Source: Hyaloperonospora brassicae (taxonomy: Eukaryota; Oomycota; Peronosporomycetes; Peronosporales; Peronosporaceae). From it: a stretch of DNA of 64,000 bases. Below, in pieces: positions 11,184-20,633 of this stretch (the stretch's first letter is position 1; each line of letters starts with the position of its first letter). A program made the position numbers and the translations under genes. The notes below the pieces were generated by a model. The model was not told the origin of the DNA. It did no database searches and saw only the letters and a program-made list of their open reading frames with translations. The stretch is from positions 1 through 64,000 of the forward strand of contig CANTFL010001106.1 in the NCBI GenBank assembly GCA_947650285.1. The letters run 5' to 3'.

Positions 11184-11484
11184 ACATACATATCTCCCTC
11201 CCTCTTTTTTCATTGACAGAAAAACAGCAACCAATAGAGTCCTACAATCTGCACGCACTGTCTTTCGGGCCAAGGAGCTTCACGTCAAAGTCCGTCGTCG
11301 TCGTCTCGTCCGTCAAATGCACTTCGTAGTCGCTCATCATACTGGAAGAGACACGAGAGCACAGAGAGACTGACAACCGTGAGACCCGTCGTCGCACGGA
11401 CCACTAGCAATGCAGCCACCGAGTCGGCGCGTACAGCTTCATGACGTCCATCTCGCGGCGTTTGTTCCCTTTGCTCTTACTCAT
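10402..11484 (-). CDS. UBE2H: E2 ubiquitin-conjugating enzyme, UBE2H/Ubc8 type
   Basis: Six short exons on the minus strand (11484-11435, 11341-11259, 11055-10941, 10849-10797, 10714-10586, 10490-10402) give 172 residues. The start [17 protein letters not shown] aligns with yeast Ubc8 (KRRIETDVMKL). The E2 core is complete: [20 protein letters not shown], then the catalytic cysteine Cys88 in [13 protein letters not shown], then [16 protein letters not shown]. The tail is acidic ([16 protein letters not shown]), as in this subfamily, which in yeast works with the GID E3 ligase. Intron 3 starts with GC, not GT (AA|GCATGT); this is the only junction that gives the conserved spacing. Five introns in 172 codons is dense for an oomycete gene. 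It converges with CWC25, ends 199 bp apart. Confidence 0.95.
11122..11183. repeat. (TATC)n microsatellite inside UBE2H intron 2
   Basis: About 14 TATC units with one or two interruptions (TAATA, CAATC) lie inside the 203-bp intron 11258-11056. The overlapping plus-strand ORF reading [10 protein letters not shown] is only a translation of this repeat. Confidence 0.95.
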
Positions 11485-11892
11485 TGTCACGACCTATTGC
11501 GACGCGTTTGTGCTGTGGGTCGTGCGGTTGTGTTTGCTCTCTGCTTTTCTCGGTGTTCCTTCTCCGATGCGCTGTTCGGCGCTCTGTTTTCTTCACTTCG
11601 GAGACTGTTCCCAGCAGTCTCTGAGCTTTCTCTCGTACTACGTACTGTACGAATGATATGAGGAGTGCGATCTGTAGTGGACCCATACGGCGTGTCGCGA
11701 TTCTCAGATCCGCGTGACTTTCCACCGGGAGGTTCGGGTTGCGTGTCGGATTGTTTTTCGTGTGGCTGACACAACTAATCATCAACACGCACGCACGACC
11801 GACGACAGCAGCTGTTTTTCGCTCAAAGCGACGGGGGGGCTTTCGTCCATCAGTCGGCCCACTCACTACTTTCCTCGTCACTCTTCCGAGTG

Positions 11893-12600
11893 TTATTTTC
11901 CACGACCCACGTCTCGCTTCCGAGTCTTTTTACCCGGAGCTGCAGCAGTAGCCACTTTCAACGAGCGTTTAGGTCGACTCCGTGGCTGCTTCACAGCGTC
12001 AGACGCGTTTGCTTGGCCAGCCGATACCCGTCGCTGAGATCTCCGCACCGGTCTCTTCGCAGTAGCTGCTGGCATGGCCGTCGTCGACGCCACACACGTA
12101 CCCTCGTGCTTCGACATTGGCGCCGTCTCAGCACCGGCACTAGCACCAGTACCAGTAGCCGTTATCGTCGTTGTCGACGTCTTGCCGTTGCTCTTTTCTT
12201 CGTCACGCTGACACGTCCCGCGCCGCCGTGACGCAGACACGCGCACGTGGCGCAGCTGCATGCAGGAAAACCGGCAGCGCTCGAGCCGGAACCGCGAGCC
12301 GTCGAACAAAAGCAAACAGTCCGTCTCCTTGTGCTCGAGGACCTTTCCGCGAAAGCTCACGCCTCCAGCAGCTCCAGTGCTGGAGCCCATGAGCACTTGC
12401 ACGCTACTGGAGGCGTCGACACACACGAGTCCAGGCGTTCTCTTGTCCACTGACGCGGGCTGAAACTCGTAGCCAAACGAGGCAAAGACTTCGTCGCTCG
12501 ACTGCTGACGCGACGGCCCATCATCGATCGGCTCGACGAGCGACTCGCCCAGCGCCACAGGATACTCGTGGTCGTCCAGCGGCGTCGGTGCGCGACTCAT
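11893..12600 (-). CDS. EAF: ELL-associated factor (EAF) family transcription elongation protein
   Basis: A single-exon frame of 235 residues. Residues about 10-125 match the EAF N-terminal domain: YPVALGESL, then SFGYEFQPASVD (compare VRYDFKPASID in animal EAF), then VSFRGKVLEHKETDCLLLFD and FRLERC. The C-terminal half is low-complexity, Thr/Ala/Ser-rich and strongly basic (KRPVRRSQRR, PGKKTRKRD), consistent with nuclear localisation. EAF proteins bind ELL and stimulate Pol II elongation within super/little elongation complexes. It is divergent from MED31, sharing 148 bp of upstream DNA. Similarity is moderate, so the subfamily is an inference from motif order. Confidence 0.85.
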   Translation of the reverse strand: MSRAPTPLDDHEYPVALGESLVEPIDDGPSRQQSSDEVFASFGYEFQPASVDKRTPGLVCVDASSSVQVLMGSSTGAAGGVSFRGKVLEHKETDCLLLFDGSRFRLERCRFSCMQLRHVRVSASRRRGTCQRDEEKSNGKTSTTTITATGTGASAGAETAPMSKHEGTCVASTTAMPAATAKRPVRRSQRRVSAGQANASDAVKQPRSRPKRSLKVATAAAPGKKTRKRDVGRGK

Positions 12601-12748
12601 CTCGAGGGCTCACTGTCTGTCGCGTCGACGCCGCCGGGTGGCACACTGTACCAGCAGGGGGTTCTGTTAGTCCTTGCCCGTCGGGTACACTGTACCAAAA
12701 CACGACTGCCGTCGCCTAAGTGCGATCGATCCGTCCATCTTCAGCATC
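12601..12748. promoter_or_regulatory. Shared bidirectional promoter of EAF and MED31
   Basis: Only 148 bp separate the two ATGs. The motif ACACTGTACCA occurs twice in the same orientation, at 12643-12653 and 12687-12697. The second copy extends to the inverted repeat GTACACTGTAC. No TATA box is visible. The repeated site is a candidate for a common regulator of both genes. Confidence 0.5.
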
Positions 12749-13244
12749 ATGAGCGCTGTCGACGTGCCGTCGAACGACATTCGCTTCCAGATGGAGCTCG
12801 AGTTCATCCAGTGCTTGGCCAGTCCAGCTTACCTTAACTGTACGTGTGCATTTGCTCGTGTGTAGGTACAGAAGTGACCACTATGCAGTGTCGCGCAGTC
12901 GTGACGAGTCGGTTCCCACCTTTTCCTCTGCTTTTGCTCCGTCTGTAGTCCTGGCGATCAATCGGTACTTTGAGAACGACGCGTTTATGAACTATCTGCA
13001 GTACCTCAGGTACTGGAAAGAGCCGCAGTACGCCAAGTACATTGTCTACCCGCACTGTCTCGCGTTCCTCGACATGCTGAAGGACGAGCGATTTCGGAAG
13101 ATGATTGCGCGCGAGGATTTTATGACGCTCGTGCACGGACAGCAGTTTTACCACTGGCAGACGTTCCTGAACAACCGTTTGAAAGGCGACCCGAAAGAAG
13201 CGATTGCAACAACAACGACCGTGGCTGCAGATGAGACGAGCTAG
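12749..13244 (+). CDS. MED31: Mediator complex subunit 31
   Basis: Two exons, 12749-12839 and 12949-13244, joined across a 109-bp GTACGT...CTGTAG intron, give 128 residues. The Soh1/MED31 domain is nearly complete: RFQMELEFIQCLASPAYLN, then across the splice FLAINRYFENDAFMNYLQYL, then YWKEPQYAKYIVYPHCL and FYHWQTFLNNRL. MED31 sits in the middle module of Mediator and links MED7N to the head, supporting Pol II initiation. Length matches the family. Short tail rich in Thr and Ala. Divergent from EAF, another Pol II regulator, and so probably co-regulated with it. Confidence 0.96.
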
Positions 13245-13422
13245 GACCAGTGAGTTCTGGTGTTAACGCTTCCGAACGAGAAGATGCGTGACTACATTTA
13301 TGACTCGTCGCCGTTGACGAGCTAGCGCGAGCCGCGTCGATTGTAACAACAACAACAACAGGCTTGATCATCACAATACGCTTCGCTCGTGCGCACCATC
13401 GCTTCGACCGCTCTTGTCTTTT
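13245..13422. other. Intergenic gap between MED31 and the FTHFS 3' end
   Basis: The genes converge here. A short (CAA)n run is present at about 13347-13360. No other feature seen. Confidence 0.5.
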
Positions 13423-16083
13423 TCAGAACAGGCCAATAACCTTGCCCGTCTCGGTGTCCAGATCGACATCGTAGAAACCTGGACGCGTAGGTAAACCAGG
13501 CACTGTCGTCATGTCTCCGCACAGCAGGTAGACGAAGCCAGCGCCTACCGAGGCGCGGATGTCGCGCGCTGTGACCGAGAAGCCTGTGGGCACGCCCTTC
13601 TTGGTGGGATCCGTGCTTAAGCTCAGGTGCGTCTTCGCACAGCACACGGGCAGCTTGCCGTAACCTCGTTTCGAGTAGACCGCCAGTTTCTTCTTCGCTT
13701 CCTCGCTGAACTCGACATCATCGGCACCGTAAATCTCCTCTGCATGCACAAAAGACATACGTCAGACATGGGCGCAATGCACTCGAGGGTGTAGGCCTTT
13801 GCAGTGAGCCACAGCAACACAGGCTGAGATGGTTTGGACGTACTGCAGATGACTTTGAACTTCTCCTCGATCGAAAACTCCAACGGATAGAGGAACTTGA
13901 ATGGACTGCCGTGTGCACGCATCTTCTCGCACGCTGTAACGACAGCGCGGCCCAAATGCTTTGCTCCTCTGCCTCCGTCGGACCAGTGGGTACTCTCGAC
14001 GGCTGCGGTGGCACCAGCCTCCAGTGCCTTTTGCTTCACAAGCTCTATCTCACGAGGTGAGTCCGTGGCGAACACGTTCACGGCCACAACGACAGATACG
14101 CCAAACTTCAGTGCGTTGTGAATGTGATGCCGCATGTTGGCACAGCCACGGTCGAGCATTTCCAGGTTCTCCTCGACATACACAGGGTCAAGCTAGCCAG
14201 ATACGAAGCAACAAGGAACTGGTGTTAGATGACGACTGTAGAGAATACTGTCCATATGTGTGGCACGAACCGGTCTACCAGCAACTACATCAGGACCGCC
14301 ACCGTGCATTTTAAGTGCACGAATTGTGGAAACGAGCACCACGCACTGCGGGGTCAGTCCACTGGTGCGGCACTTGATATTGAAGAATTTTTCCATTCCA
14401 ATGTCAGCACCAAATCCACACTCAGTGACTACAAAGCCGTCCTCGCCCGCTAATTTTAGCGCTATTTGATCAGCAATGATGGACGAGTTACCATGAGCGA
14501 TGTTCGCAAACGGCCCAGCATGGACAAACACAGGTGTCGCTTCCACCGTTTGCATGAGAGTGGGCAGAATAGCGTCCTTCATAAGCACTGCCAAAGCGCC
14601 ACCGACGCCCAAGTCGTCAGCCGTCACAGGCTCGCCACTGCGACTCATGCCAATCACAATGCGTCCGAGGCGTTCACGCATATCTTGCAGACTCGTAGTG
14701 AGAGCGAGAATCGCCATAATCTCGCTAGCGACCGTGATGTCAAAGCCCGTCGTGCGGGTCTGCCCTTTTTCAGCGGGCCCAGCCCCCACAATCACCTGAC
14801 GGAGGAAGCGATCGCATGTGTCCAAAACGCGCTGCCACGTGATCGTGTCTGGATCGATATCCAAACGCACAAAATTGTGGATCTCTTCATCCGTGAGGTC
14901 GTCTGGCACCAACTTCGTAATTCCTAGTTTTTGCAGACGTTGCAGCATAACAGGTGAAAATTTGCGACTTCCGTCCTTGGCTGCAGGGCACAAGCGACGG
15001 AACATCGCCTTGTCCGATTGGGCCTTTTCGTGAAACATCCTCGTGTCGATAGCAGCAGCGAGCTATCAGATAAACGTGCAGCAATGACGCATGAGCCAAA
15101 CAAACAGGTTGGTTTCTTCAGTACGGCGTCGTCGAAGCATCTTACCAGGTTGTTAGCTGCAGTGATAGCGTGAATATCTCCCGTCAAGTGACTATACGCA
15201 TGTCGAGACAGGCAGATACATCGAGAACGCTTGTCAGTACTATTGCTCCATCCACACAGTGTAGTTACAGCACGACAAATTATTCACGTACAGATTGAAT
15301 TCATCCATGGGAATCACCTGCGCATAGCCTCCACCAGCAGCACCACCTTTGACACCGAACGTCGGGCCTTGCGACGGCTGACGGATGCAAGCAAACGCTT
15401 TTTTGTCCAAGTGAGCACCCAGCGCTTGGCACAGTCTAGTGAGCACAGCACAAACGAAATGGACATCTTGTCATGTCTCCCGGACACTTTTCTACCGCTT
15501 GCAGCCAGCACCGACTGTCCGCACTCACCCGATCGTAGTAGTGCTCTTGCCTTCGCCCAAAGGGGTTGGCGTGATGCCCGTAACCACAACGTAGTTGCCA
15601 TTCACTTCGTCCTTGAGGCGATCGCGTACAGCTAGTGAGACCTTGGCCTTGGTCCATCCGTACGGTATAACTTCGCTTGACAGCTGCAGCAAACAGCCCC
15701 AACATCACGCCCCGAGAACAGCAATCCTCCTGTCAGTTTCGTACTATCCGCAGCCATACACTCTACCACACAAGAGTCAGAATAGTCGAACGAGAGCCTA
15801 CGATTCCAGCTGCCTGCGCGATTTCCATGATGGGGACGGGCACTGTGGCGTCGCTGATGGCAATGTCAGACGGTACGGGCGTCAACACCTGCTCGGGCGT
15901 GAGCTGGCGGGGCATGGGGACGGAGCAAGCGACAGGACGTTCGTGTCTTGCGCGTCCTGCTGACTGAACGAGCGCTCGGTGCGCGGCCGACGTGACTGGC
16001 CAATGAGAGGCCGTTGAGGTCGTGGCCGCTTGGATGCCGCAACTGATTACGGCTGCCGGACGGAGTTTCGGTGGTCGAAACAT
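13423..16083 (-). CDS. Formate-tetrahydrofolate ligase (monofunctional, probably mitochondrial)
   Basis: Seven exons on the minus strand (16083-15802, 15683-15529, 15435-15292, 15191-15146, 15062-14271, 14192-13844, 13739-13423) give 694 residues. The enzyme (EC 6.3.4.3) makes 10-formyl-THF from formate, THF and ATP. Signatures: [13 protein letters not shown] (ATP-binding, about 132-144), [29 protein letters not shown] (across the exon 3/4 splice), [47 protein letters not shown] and the end TGKVIGLF. The first 70 residues are extra, with Arg but few acidic residues, as in a mitochondrial presequence. No dehydrogenase/cyclohydrolase domain is attached, so this is not a trifunctional C1-THF synthase. 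Intron 5 uses the weak donor GTTCGT, chosen because it alone preserves the family alignment and the phase. Confidence 0.95.
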
Positions 16084-16165
16084 GAGCGAGTGGTCGTGTC
16101 GTCGCTGCTATGTCTCTGAGCGTCTTGTCTTCAGTATGCGAGCAGGTAGGGAGAAGCTTGACACG

Positions 16166-16169
16166 AAAA
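16166..16169 (-). terminator. Pol III T-run terminator after tRNA-Sec
   Basis: TTTT on the minus strand, 2 bases after the mature tRNA 3' end. Short but adequate for Pol III. Confidence 0.6.
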
Positions 16170-16171
16170 GG

Positions 16172-16258
16172 CGCAGGCGGGGGAGAATCGAACTCCTGCC
16201 AACCCAATGGCCTACAGATTTGAAGTCTGCACTCAGCACCAGCCAAGATCACTCCTGC
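16172..16258 (-). tRNA. tRNA-Sec(TCA): Selenocysteine tRNA, anticodon TCA
   Basis: The 87-nt minus-strand sequence folds as a eukaryotic tRNA-Sec. The anticodon arm is CAGACTTCAAATCTG with loop TTCAAAT and anticodon TCA. The D arm is a 6-bp stem with a 4-base loop (CTTGGC-TGGT-GCTGAG), the hallmark of tRNA-Sec. A long variable arm pairs GCCA with TGGC. The T arm contains GGAG-TTCGATT-CTCC. The acceptor GCAGGAG pairs with the 3' strand CCGCCTGC apart from one A/G mismatch. The layout matches human tRNA-Sec region by region. It decodes UGA as selenocysteine when a SECIS element is present. It is located 88 bp upstream of the FTHFS start, on the same strand, and presumably has its own Pol III promoter. 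Confidence 0.9.
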
Positions 16259-17040
16259 AGCCACAGAAGCTCTGCATTGGGTTACAACCACTTGTATGCA
16301 AACGGTAGTGGTAAACAAGTGAAGCTGAATGGACTGAGCTGACTTGCTGGCTACTTGCAGATGGACGCAGTACTGCGAAGGAAGGACAATCAGCACGACG
16401 GGGCCACATGTGCTTGCCATTGTCGGGTACGTTCGTGTACCACCGTGGGAAAGCCTTTTTGCCGTTGTTGAGCAAGGGTGAAGGACAAACAGCGTTAAAA
16501 CAGGGCGAGCGTGCGCGTGCGAGCGAGCGTGGAAGCAGATCTGCGTGTTGTCGAGAGAAGTGATATCGCATTAGCACTTGTCGGGTCCGTTTGACAATTA
16601 AGGTTTCGTGGGAACAATCGAGACAGCGTCGATGCAGTGCGCTCAACTAGGATAGTAGACCATTGCGGAAGTCGACAGAACCCATGGGTGCGTCTCCGTC
16701 CATCGTCATCGACTATCGGATACATTGTTGCCACAGCAGTACGCAACGTAAAGCAAGTTTCTCAAAGACCTGCCGTTAACCGACTCGCTTGGGATAAGGC
16801 ACGTGCAACAGTGGGTGCACTGCTGCGGGTCATCCGCATGCACTTGGCCGTGCAGCGAACTTCGCAAACGATTACTTGACGGCCTCTCTACCTACCGTGT
16901 CCAAAGTTTAAGTTCGCTGTCCAATCATTCCCATGGCCCCATCTACCTGGGACGAGCGGTCAGCGTCTTGAACCGATTGCACCGTTTTCTCCAACTGCCT
17001 TATCGTGCCTCGCGTTCACATATGCGGAGTCATCCTCCAT
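16259..17040. other. Intergenic region
   Basis: No gene recognised. Open frames on both strands lack ATG-linked domains. It contains upstream regions for tRNA-Sec (minus) and the glycine-rich gene (plus). Confidence 0.4.
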
Positions 17041-17056
17041 GCTCATTCGGCTTTCT
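17041..17056 (+). promoter_or_regulatory. Inr-like core promoter
   Basis: GCTCATTCGGCTTTC fits the oomycete initiator (GCTCATTYYNC followed by T-rich) and lies about 60 bp before the ATG at 17103. Confidence 0.55.
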
Positions 17057-17102
17057 GCGCTACAGTCAACACTCCATCCAGCCCTCGTGCGATTCAACTA
17101 TC

Positions 17103-17492
17103 ATGGCTAAACGCTTTGCCGTCCTTCTTCTAGTGGTCCTGGGCGCTGTGCTAAGTTGCGCACTTGCGGACGATACCCCTGCGGTTCCAGCGGTCGAGGA
17201 TGCCAAAACGGAGGAGACGCCGCCCGGTGTGACTGTCTTCGAAGACAAGGAGCCCGTGCCGACGAACAAGGAGCAGTTTGAGCAGTTTGTTGGCGGTGGC
17301 GGCGGTGGCGGTGGCGGCGGCTTTATCCCAACGGGAGGAATCACGTACCGTTGGCGCTACACGTATCCGTTCGCGGGAGGCTTCCGATACGGCTGGCGCT
17401 ATCCGATCACTTACTGGAAGTCGTTTGGACAGTCGATCTACGGCTCGGGCTGCCACTTCCGTCGTCCGTTTGGCAGCTGGTACTACTGTTAA
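17103..17492 (+). CDS. Small glycine-rich secreted protein
   Basis: 129 residues without introns. MAKRFAVLLLVVLGAVLSCALA is a strong signal peptide, cleaved before DDTPA. The mature N-terminus (23-60) is acidic and Pro/Glu-rich. Ten glycines in a row follow at 64-73. The C-terminal half is aromatic and basic with repeating YRWRY, FRYGWRY, YWKSFG and two late cysteines (117, 129). Such a composition suggests a cell-wall or extracellular matrix-associated protein, but no family is recognised. The Inr-like motif upstream and GC-rich third positions support a real gene. Confidence 0.8.
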   Translation: MAKRFAVLLLVVLGAVLSCALADDTPAVPAVEDAKTEETPPGVTVFEDKEPVPTNKEQFEQFVGGGGGGGGGGFIPTGGITYRWRYTYPFAGGFRYGWRYPITYWKSFGQSIYGSGCHFRRPFGSWYYC

Positions 17493-18296
17493 GTCGGTTT
17501 ACCGCAGCCTTTCGCTATGACATGCCTCGGCAACTGCAGACGAAGGACGAGTGGGAGAAGACAAGTGGTAGTAGCGATGGCTGCGGCGAAATACGCACAG
17601 CGGCGATCATCTTTTTTGAGTAGCGTTTGCAAGGAAACAAAGCCAAGCGTAGCGAGAGTATCTTGCACCGGGTAAGGTGTTAATTTCAGAGAATGCACGT
17701 GTTTCCTGTTGGTGTTCAAGACTATCGACAACTTCCGAGTCTGCTGGTGCCGAACAGACGTTTTTGTGAAGCAGCCAACATTGGTCTGAATCATCGAATT
17801 TGCAGTGTACGGTCATGGAGTGATGCCAAGTGTACATGAGCTATGACTTGTTTGTTGATCGACGAGAATTGATCGGACACGCACAGTCATTTGTCCAACG
17901 AATTCAAACAAAGTACACCGCTCGCCATCAGCTCGACCATATACGCTCAGGTCTGACTATTTACGCCGGTAGATGCCCGAGTTCACCTCACGAGTGACAT
18001 CCGCATCGATTGCGCATGGATGCAGAGCTGTCCAGACACGTTCGTCACAGCTTTCTACGCGCTATCAACCTCGTTTATCTTGTCCGTCTTGTCCGTCTGT
18101 GTGTGGAGTGCGCGGGCTTTTCCGCCTGTTGCAGCGGCCAAGTGTTGCTTGTCATTAAGTGCTATCGAGCCGGTGTGCATGTCTCTCTCGCTGCAAATGA
18201 CGATATCGAGCGCAAGCTGGTAACTCCACGCTGCCATCCGAGACCTCAGCAACAACGACGAGACACCGGACACATTCGGTCTGGGATCGCGAACGG
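17493..18296. other. Intergenic region with possible 5' part of an unassigned gene
   Basis: A plus frame at 18010-18312 contains a hydrophobic stretch (INLVYLVRLVRLCVECAGF) and could be upstream of the coding remnant at 18297, but I find no convincing splice join. Otherwise nothing recognised. Confidence 0.3.
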
Positions 18297-18580
18297 ATGT
18301 TTGTGTTTGTAGACAATGCATCGCGCGGCACGCCCGGCATGTGTCTTGACACTTTTCCCACAACGAATTGCACCGCCGGACGCTGTCTTCCGTGTTTTGA
18401 TGTGGTATCGCTCAGCTATAATCCACACGTAGTGGAAAGATTGTCGTCGGCATGGCCGCCACCACTGATCTTTAAAAAATACCGCTAGTTCACGAGACAG
18501 AACCTTACGCCATCGTGACGTTTGTCTCAGCAGTTTCGCAGCAAAATGCCTTGGCGCAGTTGCACGGTCCGGACCATAAG
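18297..18580 (+). pseudogene. Coding remnant of an unassigned protein, apparently frameshifted
   Basis: Frame 18297-18488 reads like real protein (MFVFVDNASRGTPGMCLDTF...CLPCFDVVSLSYNPHVVERL...WPPPLIFKKYR) and then stops. In another frame, 18489-18580 continues plausibly (HETEPYAIVTFVSAVSQQ...LHGPDHK) and ends at a clean donor GTAAGT at 18581. The two parts would join with a one-base shift, as expected for a decayed gene. I could not assign a family. Either a pseudogene or an expressed gene with an unusual junction. Confidence 0.4.
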
Positions 18581-19688
18581 GTAAGTGGCTCACATTGCCA
18601 CTGCTGGAGGTAGGCGACCGCAAGAAACCTGCCGCTACAGCAGCCCGAAGATGATATACGCGCGGTGCATACAAATCTTGGCCATGGATAGTAGATGTGC
18701 ACTTTCCAATCTTGTCGTTGTAGGTGTGAGGTCACACGTATGCGCGGTCCGTATTCGGGGTAGCATGAAAAATGGTCGTCTAGGAGACACTGGACAGCCT
18801 TTGTGTAGCGCTACCTTACTAGCACACTTCCTGAGCGCAATAGCAATGCAGTCTCGTTTGCACCGCTCAAGAAAATACGATCGATCTACTGCTCGACGCA
18901 CAAGATGGAGTGATGATGTTGCGCTGTCCTACGTGTCCGACCTTCACCACGCGTCTATCGAGAGTCGATTGAAGATCGGCATTGTCCGCGCCAGCAGATA
19001 CGCTCTCCATGTACTTCACGCGAGCGTTCTGCTTCGCGTCGGCTTTGCAGCACACATGACACTAGGCCTTCTTCGACTTTGATCCAGCCGCTACGGGAAC
19101 AAGCTCGTCTGGGCGATTATCATTCCTTAGCACATTCAAATGAGTAGTGTGAGGGCACGACTGTGTACGACTGTAGCGGCGGGTGTCCTCCAAAACTACG
19201 CTCGGACACACTTGTCATCATCAATCGCAACGTAAGACCTTTGCGCACCACGTGTTGTCTTTGTCGACATTCGATTCTTGATGTTACTGAGGTGTTGATC
19301 AAATGTGACGCTCTAATCATGTCGATCAGCGTGTCGATCAAAAGGATAGATACGGGGGTTGAAGGCGCACGATCTTCATATGTCACGGTGCATACTGCGC
19401 AAAGGAGTAGTCGGACGTGACGGACAAGTCGATAGTACTACTGAAACGGGATAGGCTCACGAACGACTAGTGCCAACTACGCCAAACTGCGGCGCCGTGG
19501 AAGACCAATCGGAAGGATCCATCGGATGCCCAGTAGGTTCCACACAACAGATGATACGGCCTCGTCATGTTCGACAAGAGCACTACTGTGTAGCCATCCA
19601 GTTCGATAGCCTTACAACACAACGAAGCAGTTTCGATCGTTTTGCACGTCCGGGCGATAGTTGGGGTGATACAGGAGTGGCAACTCCA
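18581..19688. other. Intergenic region, nothing recognised
   Basis: Long overlapping frames exist on both strands (for instance plus 18585-19082) but lack domain similarity. Probably decayed or non-coding. Confidence 0.4.
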
Positions 19689-19808
19689 AGCTCTTGACGA
19701 CATCAGCACGAGGCAGCGCGTTCCTTTCTTCCGTCTCATTTCGAAAAAAGCAGCTCGGACAACGGTGGCCGTTTCCCGTCGTCGTTCGAGGACGATTGCA
19801 AGCGGCTA

Positions 19809-20585
19809 ATGATGCGCGCCAAAGTGCGTGGCGCTACCGTCACGGACCGCAGCTGCACGATCAGCAGTGGACGTCTGATCATTGCCATCGAGACCGCACT
19901 CGACAAAAAAGGGAGCGTCATGTACACGCTACGAACGACACGCCAGCCAGCCAGCGCCCGGGCCCAACAGGGGCTCCATCGTCGTGCTGTCGTATCGACT
20001 ATAGCAGACGAGGACATTGTGCACATGTATTGTTGTTGCTGGATAGAGCAGTCGGGACGCCGCGAATCGAGACGAAACGACCGACGAAATCGGTGCCGCC
20101 AACGCAGCACGAGGTTCGCCAGCCTGTCTGACGTCTGTCTGACCCTCTTCCTTTCTCTCTCGCCTGCTCTCTACTTAAGAATAGCAAACGAGCCACTGTC
20201 GCTGGTCTTCCAACAGTTGCCGGCTATACCGGCTGGCGGTCGCTGTAAACTACTTGACGTCATCTCATTTGCTAAAATGTACAGGGCTAGGGCTCTGCCC
20301 CCTCGGTCGGGCTCCTCGACCCATGTCGTTGAATTGCACACTCGGCAGGCCACGCCCCCACCCCTGCACGCTGCTGCTGGCTCGTATACCGAACTACTTA
20401 CTGCCCAGTCACCCACGACGCAACGCGACGTCTCCGCCCGCGCCCTCGTGAGTTCTGGACGTTTGGCCGGTCGGTCGGTAGGCTCTCTCGCTCTCGATCT
20501 CTCGCTGTGCCTCGCGCCTCTCTCCCGTACTGGAGCTCAAGCGCACGGCCACCGTCGTTTACGTCGACAAGAGCCGGGAAAGTAA
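19809..20585 (+). CDS. Hypothetical ORF upstream of myosin
   Basis: An uninterrupted frame from about 19689 (first ATG 19809) to 20585, 258 residues from that ATG. Its first third (RAKVRGATVTDRSCTISS, RLIIAIETALDKK) has GC-rich third positions, as expected for coding DNA here; the rest is Arg/Ser/Leu-rich and less convincing. It ends 48 bp before the myosin ATG and may be the myosin 5' UTR or a promoter region that happens to be open. No domain recognised. Confidence 0.2.
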   Translation: MMRAKVRGATVTDRSCTISSGRLIIAIETALDKKGSVMYTLRTTRQPASARAQQGLHRRAVVSTIADEDIVHMYCCCWIEQSGRRESRRNDRRNRCRQRSTRFASLSDVCLTLFLSLSPALYLRIANEPLSLVFQQLPAIPAGGRCKLLDVISFAKMYRARALPPRSGSSTHVVELHTRQATPPPLHAAAGSYTELLTAQSPTTQRDVSARALVSSGRLAGRSVGSLALDLSLCLAPLSRTGAQAHGHRRLRRQEPGK

Positions 20586-20633
20586 CGGCCTGCTCTGGTG
20601 TTTGCAGCTACATTTGGACGACGCACAGCAGCG

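Noticed and set aside
11083..11373. ORF reading [10 protein letters not shown] repeats
   Set aside because: A direct translation of the (TATC)n repeat in a UBE2H intron, antisense to the gene.
14193..14270. Alternative donors GTAGTT and GTAGAC for FTHFS intron 5
   Set aside because: They give the wrong phase or delete conserved residues between GGGPDVVAG and YVEENLE.
20598..20633. Upstream in-frame ATG for myosin
   Set aside because: It lies over a GTTTGCAG acceptor-like site and adds residues not typical of myosin starts; the ATG at 20634 is preferred, though not proven.
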